Shown here piece by piece: positions 6,578 to 15,293 of a DNA stretch of 50,482 nucleotides. A model generated the notes under the pieces. The model was not told the DNA's origin. It did not search any database and saw nothing but the letters and a program-made list of their open reading frames with translations. Both the position numbers and the translations under genes were made by a program. The stretch lies in assembly GCA_949289215.1 (NCBI GenBank), contig CASENC010000013.1, positions 1-50,482 on the forward strand, read 5' to 3'. Source of the DNA: an uncultured Bacteroidales bacterium (GTDB taxonomy: Bacteria; Bacteroidota; Bacteroidia; Bacteroidales; Muribaculaceae). Position 1 is the stretch's first letter. Each line of letters opens with the position of its first letter.

Positions 6578-9370
6578 TCAGTTAGCCTTATTTACGGTTA
6601 CTGTAGCTGTTTCAGCCCAAGTGGCTATACCGGCAACCTTGACGGTTACGTTAACAGATACAGTTGCAGGATATGTTCCATTCCAACCCGAACCGTTGAA
6701 TGTGAATATACCATCTTCATCAATCGAGGCCGTACCACCGTAATTGTCTTCGATAGAGAATGTGTAAGTTACATCCGCATCTTGAACGCCATATTTGTTA
6801 GCAGCTACAACAGCGCCGTCTTTAACAATCTCAACACCGCGTTCGGTATCTTTGATGCTGATTGCGCTCTTGACATTTACAGGAGCAACTACACCATCAG
6901 CATACTTTGTAGTAAGTTTGTTTTTATTGATTGTCATATCCAGCGGGTTAACAAATTCTACAGTGAATGCATCAACCACACGATCCTCTTCACCGTTGGC
7001 GCGAGTAGAAACGAGTTCTATTGCGTAAGAAGTGGTTACATCTTTTGCACCGATTTCGCTTGTGAAGTCGATTTCTTGTGCATCAAATGTAGCATCGCTC
7101 AATGTAGCTTGCTTCTTGGCATCTTCTTCGTTGGCAAAACGGAACTTGTAAGTATGGTTGTTGGGTACTTTCATTTCTGCACCATCTTTGTAACCGGTAA
7201 CAAGTACTGTTGCAAAGTTGTAGCCGGCAGGGTCGGTGGTAGCATAACCTACGATTTCAAATTTGCCATTCTTAATCCAAGAGCTGTGTTCCGGAGTAGC
7301 TGCGCAATTGTCGGTTACAGTGTAAGGAACTTCAAGAACAACTGCAGGATAAGCATTTGCATTGTTCGGCGTGTAAGTGATAGTAATCTTACCATAGTTA
7401 GCAAGGTCTTCGGTATCGCTTACAGGGATGGTGTTGGTGAACTTGATACCGATGAAGTCGGCAGTAGCAGTTGGATCATTTGCTGTTACAACAATACCGC
7501 TTACACGTGCATCGCCGGTAATGGCAGTAGAGTTGACATAGGTAGCACCGGTAACCGTCGGTACAGCATTATAAGCCTCGGCAAATTGAGCAGCAGTCAA
7601 GTCAAGCACGTCATATATCTGGCTGTTGATTTGTTCCCAGCCGAATATGTTGCTATGTACTTCGGCTTCGGCTTGTGCAGTCAATTCGGTGTATTCGAGT
7701 GCGATAGGATTAGCTGTAACAGTAATCTTTTCAAGATCGGTAGGAGCAATTTCCAGTACTACATAAGCAGTAGCTACAACAGTTTCGTTTACGCTTGCTT
7801 CAACCTTGATTACAGGCTTGCGGCCGATTGCCGAAGCACCTTCGTTAACAGTGATCTTGCCGTTTTCATCAAGTGTGATGAAGCTGTCTTGAACTGTGCC
7901 GGTAGCATCCTTGATGCCGGTTTTGCTATATTTGTAAGTAACATCAAATCCTTTTTCTTCAATTGCTACATACTCGGCACCTATGCTCATTGCGCCACGC
8001 AATTGGGCAATAGTATCAAGGTCGATACCCTTACCGCGAACTACTTGGAAATCAACCGAAGTGCTTTGATCTACAACAGTACCTTCGTTAACAACGAAAG
8101 TGAACTGGTCGGGAGTTTCGGCCGACTTGTCATAAATTGCATAAGCCTTCAAATCTTCGGCAATGAGTGTGGCATTGTCCGAAATGATTGTACGGCCATT
8201 GCCTTCGGCCTTCAATGCAAATATCAAGCCTTCGTTATTTGAATCATATTCAGGCAACTTGTTAACGTTGGCAGTCAATGTGAGTTCGCCGTTGGCAGCA
8301 ACAGGTTCGCCGACAACCGTAAGCAAGTTAGGATCATCGTTTTCGGCCCTTGTTGCGATACCCACTTTGCGGCCGATGAACGACCACTCGATGCCATCGG
8401 TGTAAGCATTGCCCGGGTTGAGGCGGTAAACCATCTCAATGTCGTTGCTTTCAACCAGCACGTCTTCGTCGCTGTATTCGGCAATTTCCTTTTCGGCGTT
8501 GAAGAATAAGCGGTATTTGTAAACCACTCCCATGCCGTCCATCATCACGTCGGGAACGAATTGCAAGCCCACAAGTGACTCGGTGAGGTTGATTTCGACC
8601 TTGCCTTCTTCACCTTCGCCACCTTCTACGTTGTAGAGAGTAAGAACTTGGCTGAGTGTGTCGTAAACGGCGGTTACGATATTGTCGGCAGTTTCAGGAC
8701 GCCACATTTCCAAGTCTTCGCATATTTCTATCGTCGTTTCGCTGCCATCGGCGTGGATTGTAACCTTGTGCCAATAACCGTCATCGCCCGGATAGTAATA
8801 AACAGTGTCGGCATCCTTGCCCGGAGCACCATCTTCACCGTCTTGGCCATCCTGACCGGCAGGGCCTTGTTCACCCTGAGCGCCGGCCTCACCTGTTACT
8901 TGGCCAAGGTCTTCGCCGTTGCAATACAAGTGCCCGTCTTTGATTTCAAATTTCGGGGTCTCGGCATCCTTACCGGGAACGCCGTCCTTACCCGGTTCGC
9001 CCGGTTGACCTTTCCACTGGTTTTCGGTCTTTACTCCGTCGATATACCAATATCCATCTTCACCCATCGATACCACCGAACCGGGCTTGCCATCGGCACC
9101 GTTTGTTCCGTTGGCTCCGTCTTTTCCGGGACGAATGGTGAAAGTCTCAGAGTCGGTAGTGATAATAACGCTACCATCTTCGCCTTGTGTAACCGACTTG
9201 ATAATGGCACCGCTCTTAATCTGCACCTGCAAGTCGGCAAGTGTGCCTTCCACAGCCTCAACGCGCATCCTAAGATCAGAGTCGTCGTAGTCGTCACAAG
9301 CTACAAACGTCCCTGCGAATCCCAAAGCGAGGAATCCGAACAGGGTTGCACTTAAAAACTTTTTAATCAT
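6578..9370 (-). CDS. Surface lipoprotein with collagen-like Gly-X-Y tracts (DUF4988-like)
   Basis: A 930-residue exported lipoprotein: signal peptide with lipobox FVAC (Cys25), followed by acidic residues DDYDD as often seen in surface-exposed Bacteroidetes lipoproteins. Residues 30-60 look like a short coiled coil. Three collagen-like Gly-X-Y tracts follow at about 82-98, 121-134 and 160-187, separated by GYWYIDG and DGYWHKV units typical of DUF4988 proteins. The remaining 700 residues are Thr/Val-rich beta-sandwich repeats without a catalytic motif I recognise. A role as an adhesin or scaffold at the outer membrane is inference. It is a single gene with its own terminator. No clear promoter was found within 100 bp upstream. 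Confidence 0.85.
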   Translation of the reverse strand: MIKKFLSATLFGFLALGFAGTFVACDDYDDSDLRMRVEAVEGTLADLQVQIKSGAIIKSVTQGEDGSVIITTDSETFTIRPGKDGANGTNGADGKPGSVVSMGEDGYWYIDGVKTENQWKGQPGEPGKDGVPGKDAETPKFEIKDGHLYCNGEDLGQVTGEAGAQGEQGPAGQDGQDGEDGAPGKDADTVYYYPGDDGYWHKVTIHADGSETTIEICEDLEMWRPETADNIVTAVYDTLSQVLTLYNVEGGEGEEGKVEINLTESLVGLQFVPDVMMDGMGVVYKYRLFFNAEKEIAEYSDEDVLVESNDIEMVYRLNPGNAYTDGIEWSFIGRKVGIATRAENDDPNLLTVVGEPVAANGELTLTANVNKLPEYDSNNEGLIFALKAEGNGRTIISDNATLIAEDLKAYAIYDKSAETPDQFTFVVNEGTVVDQSTSVDFQVVRGKGIDLDTIAQLRGAMSIGAEYVAIEEKGFDVTYKYSKTGIKDATGTVQDSFITLDENGKITVNEGASAIGRKPVIKVEASVNETVVATAYVVLEIAPTDLEKITVTANPIALEYTELTAQAEAEVHSNIFGWEQINSQIYDVLDLTAAQFAEAYNAVPTVTGATYVNSTAITGDARVSGIVVTANDPTATADFIGIKFTNTIPVSDTEDLANYGKITITYTPNNANAYPAVVLEVPYTVTDNCAATPEHSSWIKNGKFEIVGYATTDPAGYNFATVLVTGYKDGAEMKVPNNHTYKFRFANEEDAKKQATLSDATFDAQEIDFTSEIGAKDVTTSYAIELVSTRANGEEDRVVDAFTVEFVNPLDMTINKNKLTTKYADGVVAPVNVKSAISIKDTERGVEIVKDGAVVAANKYGVQDADVTYTFSIEDNYGGTASIDEDGIFTFNGSGWNGTYPATVSVNVTVKVAGIATWAETATVTVNKAN

Positions 9371-9781
9371 AATACCAAAAACTTTAAATATTAAAAATGA
9401 AAAAATGTATGTTTTTTATATACAGTCAAATGAACTAAAACCGGTTTATTCAACGTGCCGTTACCTTGTAGTTAACGGCATATTATTTTTTTACCAGGCA
9501 AGCCCGGAACCTTAAACTAATACCTGTAATTAAATACATTACACCCATTCAAATCGCAAAAACTCCCTAAAACAACGACACCCGACCACAACACATTTTA
9601 ATTGACTTCTTACACACTTACCGCAGCATGATTTCCTTTTTACCACATCCATCCCTGCCCCACTAAGTCCAAGGCAATATAGTGAAGAATCCAATGATTT
9701 TTTTCCATAAAAATTTGTTTTTACACAAATCTTGATATATATTCGCGATATCAAAATAATATCATCTTAAAATCAAATATT
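9371..9781. other. Divergent intergenic region with hairpin
   Basis: This 411-bp AT-rich gap separates the minus-strand lipoprotein gene from the plus-strand SPFH gene. An 8-bp stem (9456-9463 with 9473-9480, loop 9 nt) is followed on the plus strand by a T-rich tract. Read on the minus strand it would sit in the lipoprotein 5' leader, about 90 nt before the start codon, so it may be regulatory. A 71-codon minus-strand frame at 9539-9754 looks random and is not called. Confidence 0.5.
9714..9745 (+). promoter_or_regulatory. Promoter of the SPFH operon
   Basis: TTTG at 9714-9717, a 20-nt spacer, then TATATTCG at 9738-9745, one mismatch from TAnnTTTG. The start codon follows 36 nt later. Confidence 0.6.
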
Positions 9782-10735
9782 ATGGAAACAAAAGAATTTA
9801 ACTTCAACGGTACCCAAATGAACGGGTTTATGATGCTGTTTATCCACCTGGTGGTACTCACGGCAATAATTATCTTGTGCTTCTGGTCAATTTACTTTTG
9901 GTCCAACATCATAGGCGTGGCACTCATGATACTGTGGTTCATAATGATTGCCGGATATATGCAACTCGAACCCAATGAAGCCCGTGCCATGGTGTTTTTC
10001 GGGGAATACCGCGGCACTTTCAAGGACACGGGATTCTTTTGGGTAAATCCGTTTTACAACAAAAAGAAACTATCGCTGCGCGCACGCAACCTCAATGTGG
10101 AACCCATAAAAGTCAACGACAAAGTGGGTAACCCCATTCTCATAGGCCTGGTGCTGGTGTGGCGGCTTAATGACACTTACAAGGCAATGTTTGAAATCGA
10201 CTCACAAACAATGGCCGAGGCTAACACCCCCATAGGCACCAATATCAATATTGGCAGCGGCGTGGCAGGACGAATGAATGCCTTCGAGAATTTCGTGAAA
10301 ATTCAAAGCGACGCGGCATTGCGCCAAGTGGCCGGACAATATGCCTATGACGACAACGAGGAAGATACAAACCAACTCACATTGCGCTCGGGCGGCAATG
10401 AAATCAACGAGCAACTGGAGCAGCGGCTCAACGAGCGGCTCGTAATGGCCGGCCTCGAAGTTGTAGAAGCCCGGATAAATTACCTTGCATATGCCCCCGA
10501 AATTGCAGCCGTGATGCTGCGCCGCCAGCAAGCCTCGGCCATCATTGGTGCCCGGGAAAAGATTGTAGAGGGAGCCGTGTCGATGGTACACATGGCACTC
10601 GATAAACTTAAAAACGACGGTGTAGTGGACCTCGACGAAGAAAAGAAAGCCGCCATGGTGAGCAATCTGCTTGTGGTGCTATGCGCCGATGAACAGGCCC
10701 AACCGGTAGTCAACACCGGCACATTGTATAATTAA
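9782..10735 (+). CDS. SPFH (band 7/prohibitin-like) membrane protein
   Basis: A 317-residue protein with two N-terminal membrane segments (about residues 16-38 and 42-60) followed by an SPFH domain that begins with the typical EPNEARAMVFFGEYRGTFKDTGFFWVNPF stretch, given here only as residues 62-90. A long charged helical C-terminal part (about residues 200-300) suits ring or lattice assembly. SPFH proteins scaffold membrane microdomains and often regulate membrane proteases; no NfeD or protease gene is adjacent here. Instead it is followed at once by an Arc-like DNA-binding protein and a small membrane protein, apparently in the same operon, an association I believe recurs in Bacteroides. 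The function is unknown beyond the fold. Confidence 0.85.
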   Translation: METKEFNFNGTQMNGFMMLFIHLVVLTAIIILCFWSIYFWSNIIGVALMILWFIMIAGYMQLEPNEARAMVFFGEYRGTFKDTGFFWVNPFYNKKKLSLRARNLNVEPIKVNDKVGNPILIGLVLVWRLNDTYKAMFEIDSQTMAEANTPIGTNINIGSGVAGRMNAFENFVKIQSDAALRQVAGQYAYDDNEEDTNQLTLRSGGNEINEQLEQRLNERLVMAGLEVVEARINYLAYAPEIAAVMLRRQQASAIIGAREKIVEGAVSMVHMALDKLKNDGVVDLDEEKKAAMVSNLLVVLCADEQAQPVVNTGTLYN

Positions 10736-10748
10736 AGTATGCAAAACC

Positions 10749-10964
10749 GTGGCTAAAAAGGAAACAACTACCAAGAGTTTCGTCTTGCGCGTGGACGCTG
10801 CTACAATGGATGCCCTGGAAAAATGGGCAGCCGACGAGTTTCGCAGCATCAACGGACAACTGCAATGGATAATTGCCGATGCCCTGCGACGAAACGGGCG
10901 GCAAAAAAAGCCTCTCGACGCCGCACCGAAAACCGAAGAACAACCACAACCAAAAACAGAATAA
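10749..10964 (+). CDS. Arc-type ribbon-helix-helix DNA-binding protein
   Basis: A 71-residue protein starting at GTG (MAKKETTTKSFVLRVDAATM). The N-terminal half fits an Arc/MetJ ribbon-helix-helix: a short beta-strand (KSFVLRVD) followed by two helices, the second in the family-typical FRSINGQLQWIIADAL region. The C-terminal 20 residues are Pro/Gln/Lys-rich and disordered. The GTG start is chosen because the only nearby ATG (10739) is in another frame and soon meets a stop. The gene lies 13 nt after the SPFH stop, so it is co-transcribed. It may autoregulate this operon; that is inference from the fold and position. Confidence 0.8.
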   Translation: MAKKETTTKSFVLRVDAATMDALEKWAADEFRSINGQLQWIIADALRRNGRQKKPLDAAPKTEEQPQPKTE

Positions 10965-10971
10965 CAACTAT

Positions 10972-11436
10972 ATGGAAACACTCGACAAATCGAAACGCCA
11001 ACCCGGCATCCTGCCCGACGTACACTACCACCCCGGACTTGCCGACCGCATACTGGAAGCTGCCGCATTACTTATAATTATAGCCAATTGGGTATATATC
11101 TTTTATATGCGCAACACTGCCGATGCCGAAACATTCACAACAACGTGCATTTTGGGCGGATGTGCCACTTTCTGCTTCATAATAACGGCATTATGCGCTT
11201 ATGCACCCGTGCGACTCATAAATTTCCCTGTCCGCCCCACCGCCGATAATATCGCCGCACAATATGCAATGGCTATTCGCTTCATTCGCGTCACTAATGT
11301 CGCACTCGGCCTTTGCATGGCATCAGCCACCCTGGTGATATTCCACGATTGGGCATTGCCACTGGTATTTGCAACCGTTGCACTGCTCATGCTGACAACC
11401 ATCGCATATATCATAATATCATATAAACGCCGGTGA
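10972..11436 (+). CDS. Small four-helix membrane protein, unknown function
   Basis: A 154-residue protein with about four hydrophobic segments (near residues 28-47, 58-78, 103-122 and 126-147) and a short charged tail SYKRR. The ATG at 10972 is preferred to an upstream in-frame ATG at 10873 because the latter would overlap most of the Arc-like gene. The layout, with HPGLADRILE before the first membrane helix, recalls DUF1648-type proteins, but I do not assign a family firmly. It is the last gene of the SPFH-Arc operon, which ends at a strong bidirectional terminator 25 bp downstream. Confidence 0.75.
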   Translation: METLDKSKRQPGILPDVHYHPGLADRILEAAALLIIIANWVYIFYMRNTADAETFTTTCILGGCATFCFIITALCAYAPVRLINFPVRPTADNIAAQYAMAIRFIRVTNVALGLCMASATLVIFHDWALPLVFATVALLMLTTIAYIIISYKRR

Positions 11437-11460
11437 AAACCGGCACTCTGCAAAAAGAAT

Positions 11461-11493
11461 AAGCAGTGCCACATGGTTATCGTGGCACTGCTT
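11461..11493. terminator. Bidirectional terminator between SPFH operon and OPT gene
   Basis: A perfect 12-bp stem AAGCAGTGCCAC/GTGGCACTGCTT (11461-11472 with 11482-11493) with a 9-nt loop is flanked by T-rich sequence on the plus strand and A-rich on the other side, so it can serve both convergent genes. Confidence 0.9.
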
Positions 11494-11523
11494 TATTATT
11501 TGTCGCAACCAGTAAACCTATGC

Positions 11524-13494
11524 TTATTCTTCTGGTTTGGCACGGAAGCAGCTCCATGCAAGCCATATAATAAGCAATGCATAAAGCACCAAGCCAAGTG
11601 CCTGCAATGTGCCCTCGCCTAACGTGTGGCTGTATTCAAACCCGGCAAACTTCACGCCGGCACTCACCACGCCCATAAGTGCACCGCCGGCAATGAAGCC
11701 CGAGGCGAGCAATGTGCCGCGGTCAAGGCGAGCCTTGTTGACGGCCTTGTCTTTCGACCGTGTGCTTACAAACCAACTGATGGCTCCACCCACAAGCAGC
11801 GGCGTATTAAGTTCGATGGGGATAAACATACCCAACGAGAAAGCAAGAGCCGGAACACCAAGCCAATTAAGCAATACTGCAAATATCGCACCCACGATAT
11901 AAAGCATCCACGGTGTTTCACCACCCATCATCAACGGGTCGATAACGGCAGCCATTGCATTGGCCTGCGGTGCCACAAGTGCATCTTCACCCACAAAGCC
12001 ATACACCTCGTTGAGCAACAGCATCACACCGCCAACGGTGGCTGCCGAAACAAATGTGCCCAGGAATTTCCACGACTGCTGCTTGGCCGGAGTGGTACCT
12101 ATCCAGTAACCTATCTTCATATCGGTGACCATGCCGCCGGCCATCGACAATGCCGTGCACACCACGCCGCCGATTACCATCGAAGCCACGATGCCTGCCG
12201 GGCCTTCAAGGCCTATTGCCACAAAGATACCCGAGGCAATAATCAGCGTCATAAGCGTCATGCCCGATACCGGGTTTGTACCCACAATAGCAATGGCATT
12301 GGCGGCAACAGTGGTGAACAGGAATGCTATCACAGTTACCACTATAAATGCAATGACGGTTTGAAACAGGTTATGTATGACACCAAAGTAAAAGAACACA
12401 GCCGTAACCAGCAATGCGGCAACAAGGGCGAAAATCACAACGTTCATGGCAATATCCTTCTGCGTGCGCACAATATCTTTCGCGCTCACATTCTTGCCCT
12501 TGAATTCCTTGCCTGCAAGCCCCACGGCATTCTTGATGATAGGCCACGATTTTATAATGCCTATGATTCCCGACATGGCTATACCGCCGATACCTATGTA
12601 TCGAGCCTGGTCCGAAAATATCTGCTCGGGAGCCATCGAAGCAAACTCAGTGCTCATGCCAAGCAACGGGATTATCACAAACCATATAAATGCCGACCCT
12701 GCAAAGATAATAAAGCTATACTTCAGGCCGACAATGTAACCAAGCCCAAGCACTGCTGCCTGAGTGTTGATTTTAAACACCATCTTGGCATTGGCAGCCA
12801 GTTCGCTGCCCCATGGTAGAATCTTGGTGGTGAGAGTGTCGGTCCACCAACCGAATGTCGAGAGCACAAAATCATAAACTCCGCCTATGAGGCCGGCAAA
12901 TACAAGCGGACGGGCCTGGTTGCCGCCTTTTTCGCCCGAAATAAGCACCTGCGTGGTGGCAGTAGCCTCGGGGAACGGGAATTTACCATGCATATCGGAA
13001 CAGAAATACTTGCGGAACGGGATAAAGAACAATATACCGAGCACGCCGCCAAGCATCGAACTCAAGAACACTTCAAGGAAACTGACTGCAATCTCGGGAT
13101 ACTTGGCCTTCAGAATGTAAAGCGCAGGCAGCGTGAAAATGGCACCTGCCACCACTATACCCGACGACGCGCCTATCGACTGGATAATGACATTTTCGCC
13201 AAGCGCGTTTTTGCGCTTCATTGCCGACGACAGCCCCACTGCAATAATGGCGATGGGGATTGCCGCCTCAAACACTTGCCCGATTCTCAACCCAAGGTAT
13301 GCCGCTGCCGCACTGAATATCACAGCCAATATCAACCCGAGCGATACACTGTAAGGCGTTACCTCGGGATAACTGCGGTCGGGATGCAGCACGGGCACAT
13401 ACTTTTCTCCCTCCTTAAGTTCTCGGAAGGCATTTTCGGGAATACCGCCTGCCTCCGTGTGGAGTTCCTGCTTGTTTTCTTTGTCGTTTTGCAT
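11524..13494 (-). CDS. OPT family oligopeptide transporter
   Basis: A 656-residue inner-membrane protein with about 14-16 hydrophobic segments, the length and layout of bacterial OPT (oligopeptide transporter) proteins. The N-terminal cytoplasmic part ends in YVPVLHPDRSYPEVTPYSV, followed by the first membrane helix at about residue 50. A conserved PFPEATATTQVL segment near residues 172-184 is the family hallmark. These carriers are believed to import small peptides or peptide-metal complexes by proton symport; the substrate here is not predictable. It is a single gene with its own promoter and convergent terminator. Confidence 0.92.
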   Translation of the reverse strand: MQNDKENKQELHTEAGGIPENAFRELKEGEKYVPVLHPDRSYPEVTPYSVSLGLILAVIFSAAAAYLGLRIGQVFEAAIPIAIIAVGLSSAMKRKNALGENVIIQSIGASSGIVVAGAIFTLPALYILKAKYPEIAVSFLEVFLSSMLGGVLGILFFIPFRKYFCSDMHGKFPFPEATATTQVLISGEKGGNQARPLVFAGLIGGVYDFVLSTFGWWTDTLTTKILPWGSELAANAKMVFKINTQAAVLGLGYIVGLKYSFIIFAGSAFIWFVIIPLLGMSTEFASMAPEQIFSDQARYIGIGGIAMSGIIGIIKSWPIIKNAVGLAGKEFKGKNVSAKDIVRTQKDIAMNVVIFALVAALLVTAVFFYFGVIHNLFQTVIAFIVVTVIAFLFTTVAANAIAIVGTNPVSGMTLMTLIIASGIFVAIGLEGPAGIVASMVIGGVVCTALSMAGGMVTDMKIGYWIGTTPAKQQSWKFLGTFVSAATVGGVMLLLNEVYGFVGEDALVAPQANAMAAVIDPLMMGGETPWMLYIVGAIFAVLLNWLGVPALAFSLGMFIPIELNTPLLVGGAISWFVSTRSKDKAVNKARLDRGTLLASGFIAGGALMGVVSAGVKFAGFEYSHTLGEGTLQALGLVLYALLIIWLAWSCFRAKPEE

Positions 13495-13537
13495 CTTATT
13501 TTATTATAAAGTTTACATTCAAGCACATAATCGGCAA

Positions 13538-13571
13538 CAAAAGTAACCATTTTTGCTCAAAAAAATGCAAA
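13538..13571 (-). promoter_or_regulatory. Promoter of the OPT gene
   Basis: On the minus strand TTTG (13571-13568), 22 nt, then TACTTTTG (13545-13538). Both boxes are exact and the spacer is 1 nt over the usual range. The start codon follows about 43 nt later. Confidence 0.6.
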
Positions 13572-13629
13572 AAACCTGTAATTATGCTTTTTCTCGCAAA
13601 AAACGCTTCAACATAAATGTAAGAATCTT

Positions 13630-13686
13630 GCACATTATCGGTATTTTTTTGATGCATTTTTGCACATAAATGGCACATTATCGGTA
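13630..13686. repeat. Pair of 14-bp direct repeats
   Basis: GCACATTATCGGTA occurs at 13630-13643 and again at 13673-13686, 43 bp apart, about four helical turns. They lie between the OPT promoter and the tiny gene at 13793, so they may be operator half-sites for either gene; no regulator is implied by sequence alone. Confidence 0.6.
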
Positions 13687-13792
13687 AAAAGATTGAGCCA
13701 TTGCCTGTAGCCCGATTGTAACACAATAAAAACAATATACATGCGTTATACAATATAAAGAGTGTGACCACAGTGTGATTAATGAAAAAACT

Positions 13793-13951
13793 ATGAAAAG
13801 AAAATTAAAAGCCATAGGGCTTATTTTGGGAATAACGGCATTGATAGCCGCAACCTACTTCGGCTTCTCCCGTTTGATAGAGGAACATATCGCCAACGAG
13901 GCGGTAGGAATATCGATATTTTCCTCTGAACTTGCCAAAAGTGCATACTGA
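13793..13951 (+). CDS. Small single-pass membrane protein, 52 residues
   Basis: ATG at 13793, stop at 13949-13951. The product begins MKRKLKAIGLILGITALIAA, a positively charged end followed by one hydrophobic helix (about residues 7-25), then an amphipathic C-terminal tail rich in Glu, Ala and Ser. It is too short for routine gene finders, but it has a sensible signal-anchor profile and is followed at 6 nt by a strong hairpin, which supports a real transcript end. A four-codon frame (ATG at 13782) directly precedes it. No homologue is recognised. It could also be a free signal-peptide remnant. Confidence 0.55.
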   Translation: MKRKLKAIGLILGITALIAATYFGFSRLIEEHIANEAVGISIFSSELAKSAY

Positions 13952-13956
13952 AAAAC

Positions 13957-13995
13957 TTTTTGCAGCCCGGCACAATACCTAACCGGGCTGCAAAA
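13957..13995 (+). terminator. Hairpin terminator after the 52-residue gene
   Basis: A perfect 13-bp stem TTTTGCAGCCCGG/CCGGGCTGCAAAA (13958-13970 with 13983-13995) with a 12-nt loop. No T-run follows on the plus strand, but GTTTTT follows on the minus strand, so it may work better in that direction. Confidence 0.7.
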
Positions 13996-14044
13996 CGGAC
14001 AAAAGCCCAAAATCAACGACAATACCGCAACTCACTTTCATACA

Positions 14045-14084
14045 ATAAAATCTCCCGGCATAATGGGCCTCTATGCCGGGAGAT
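14045..14084 (-). terminator. Terminator of the galactan locus, minus strand
   Basis: A perfect 13-bp stem ATCTCCCGGCATA/TATGCCGGGAGAT (14050-14062 with 14072-14084) with a 9-nt loop. On the minus strand it is followed by TTTTATTGT, fitting the end of transcription after the deacetylase gene. The 120 bp between it and that gene holds only a 17-codon plus-strand frame (ATG at 14152). Confidence 0.8.
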
Positions 14085-14206
14085 CGTTTACACCGGTGGA
14101 ATAAACCACCGAACCACTACAAACCTAAAACTCAAAAAACTTACCTAAAACATGAATTACAGAAACAAAACCATGCTATTTACAGCACTATTGTGCATAG
14201 TATAAA

Positions 14207-15187
14207 TTAATCAAAAAAATTGTTTTCCTCGCCCAAACAATAACTTATTATTACCTTCTCCCCGTATGGGTCAATATCGACCGTAAAGTAATCACCACGG
14301 GAAACCGCCATAAGCACTTGCCTACCTTGTACCACCTTGATGTTGCTCCCCTTATTAAGCCCTGAAATATTCAACGTCAGAGGCATATTAAATACCGTGC
14401 TGTCAAGCCCTAACGAAGGCGATATCTCGATATTTTCCCCAACTATGTTAACATCAAGATGCACGGCATCTCGTTCTTTAACATAAGCTTGCACATGAGA
14501 AAACGTATCTACCCACACACTATCTTGTTGTTCGGCAAGTTCACAAAAGAATTGCCACAAAATCCACGGCTCATCCCATTGATCCCAACCGGTATAAATT
14601 CCATGCGTCATTGCTACCCCCCACTCGCGATTGTCGATTACATCGCGAAGCCATTTTCGTACCGACTGCAATGTACAACCGGAATTACGTTGTCCGAGAG
14701 CAAACTGATAGGTACGCGACCCCGTACGGCCTTTTTCACAAGCCGTTTTAACGGCAGCAGTATATGCGTTAAACGGATATAAGAAACTCATCGGCTTTAT
14801 ACCGATTTCCTTTATGATCGCCGAATCGTTTTTTTCGATTTCCATAATCACCGAATCCATGCCTGTATAATATAAATTCGGGTGGCTCCATGTGTGGCTG
14901 CATGTTTCATGTCCACCGGCAGCAAGTGAACGGCATTCTTCCCACGTCATACGTGGCGAATAGTGATCATCAATATCTCCTATATATTTCCCATTGATAC
15001 CAAATGTACCTTTAAGTCCATAACGGTCGAGATGTGGAGCCACAAGGGTGTAATGTTCCTGCATCCCATCATCGAAAGTTAAGCTCACGGCACATTGCCT
15101 GTCACCAAGATACCTGGCAACATTCACTGTCTGCGCCCCGGCCGATATTACGATAAACATTGATATGACAAATATTATTTTTTTCAT
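14207..15187 (-). CDS. Polysaccharide deacetylase (NodB-type, CE4-like)
   Basis: A 326-residue exported protein: signal peptide to about residue 18 (ISAGAQ), then a NodB-homology domain. The first motif TFDDG is at residues 37-41 (Asp39, Asp40) and the metal-binding H-x-x-x-H is HTWSH at 98-102, so the active-site metal triad is intact. An FLYPFN segment corresponds to the third motif. The C-terminal 70 residues form a small beta-rich domain. The in-frame codons up to 15256 are discounted because the signal peptide begins at 15187 and a terminator hairpin covers the longer start. Such enzymes remove acetyl or N-acetyl groups from glycans; in this locus it would remove substituents from the imported polysaccharide. 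Confidence 0.85.
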   Translation of the reverse strand: MKKIIFVISMFIVISAGAQTVNVARYLGDRQCAVSLTFDDGMQEHYTLVAPHLDRYGLKGTFGINGKYIGDIDDHYSPRMTWEECRSLAAGGHETCSHTWSHPNLYYTGMDSVIMEIEKNDSAIIKEIGIKPMSFLYPFNAYTAAVKTACEKGRTGSRTYQFALGQRNSGCTLQSVRKWLRDVIDNREWGVAMTHGIYTGWDQWDEPWILWQFFCELAEQQDSVWVDTFSHVQAYVKERDAVHLDVNIVGENIEISPSLGLDSTVFNMPLTLNISGLNKGSNIKVVQGRQVLMAVSRGDYFTVDIDPYGEKVIISYCLGEENNFFD

Positions 15188-15199
15188 AACATAGGGAAT

Positions 15200-15248
15200 T
15201 AAAACAGCCTCCCGGAACAAATTACAAACGATGCCCCAAGGAGGCTGT
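15200..15248 (-). terminator. Hairpin between glycoside hydrolase and deacetylase genes
   Basis: A 9-bp stem ACAGCCTCC/GGAGGCTGT (15204-15212 with 15240-15248), 27-nt loop, is followed on the minus strand by TTTT. It can end or attenuate transcription before the deacetylase gene, which starts only 17 nt later. Confidence 0.65.
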
Positions 15249-15293
15249 CTGAACAAAATTACAAAACAAACCTATACAACCTAAAACACATTA

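Noticed and set aside
6782-8242. 486-codon plus-strand frame opposite the collagen-like lipoprotein
   Set aside because: Antisense shadow of a gene with strong signal peptide and domain evidence; its product is Cys- and Ser-rich without domain structure.
9539-9754. 71-codon minus-strand frame between lipoprotein and SPFH genes
   Set aside because: It overlaps the SPFH promoter, has no recognisable domain and unbalanced composition.
11626-12819. 397-codon plus-strand frame opposite the OPT gene
   Set aside because: His- and Arg-rich antisense shadow; the OPT gene on the minus strand has clear family motifs and a promoter.
14152-14205. 17-codon plus-strand frame MNYRNKTMLFTALLCIV
   Set aside because: It looks like the first half of a signal peptide and may be a relic of a deleted gene, but it is too short to support a call.
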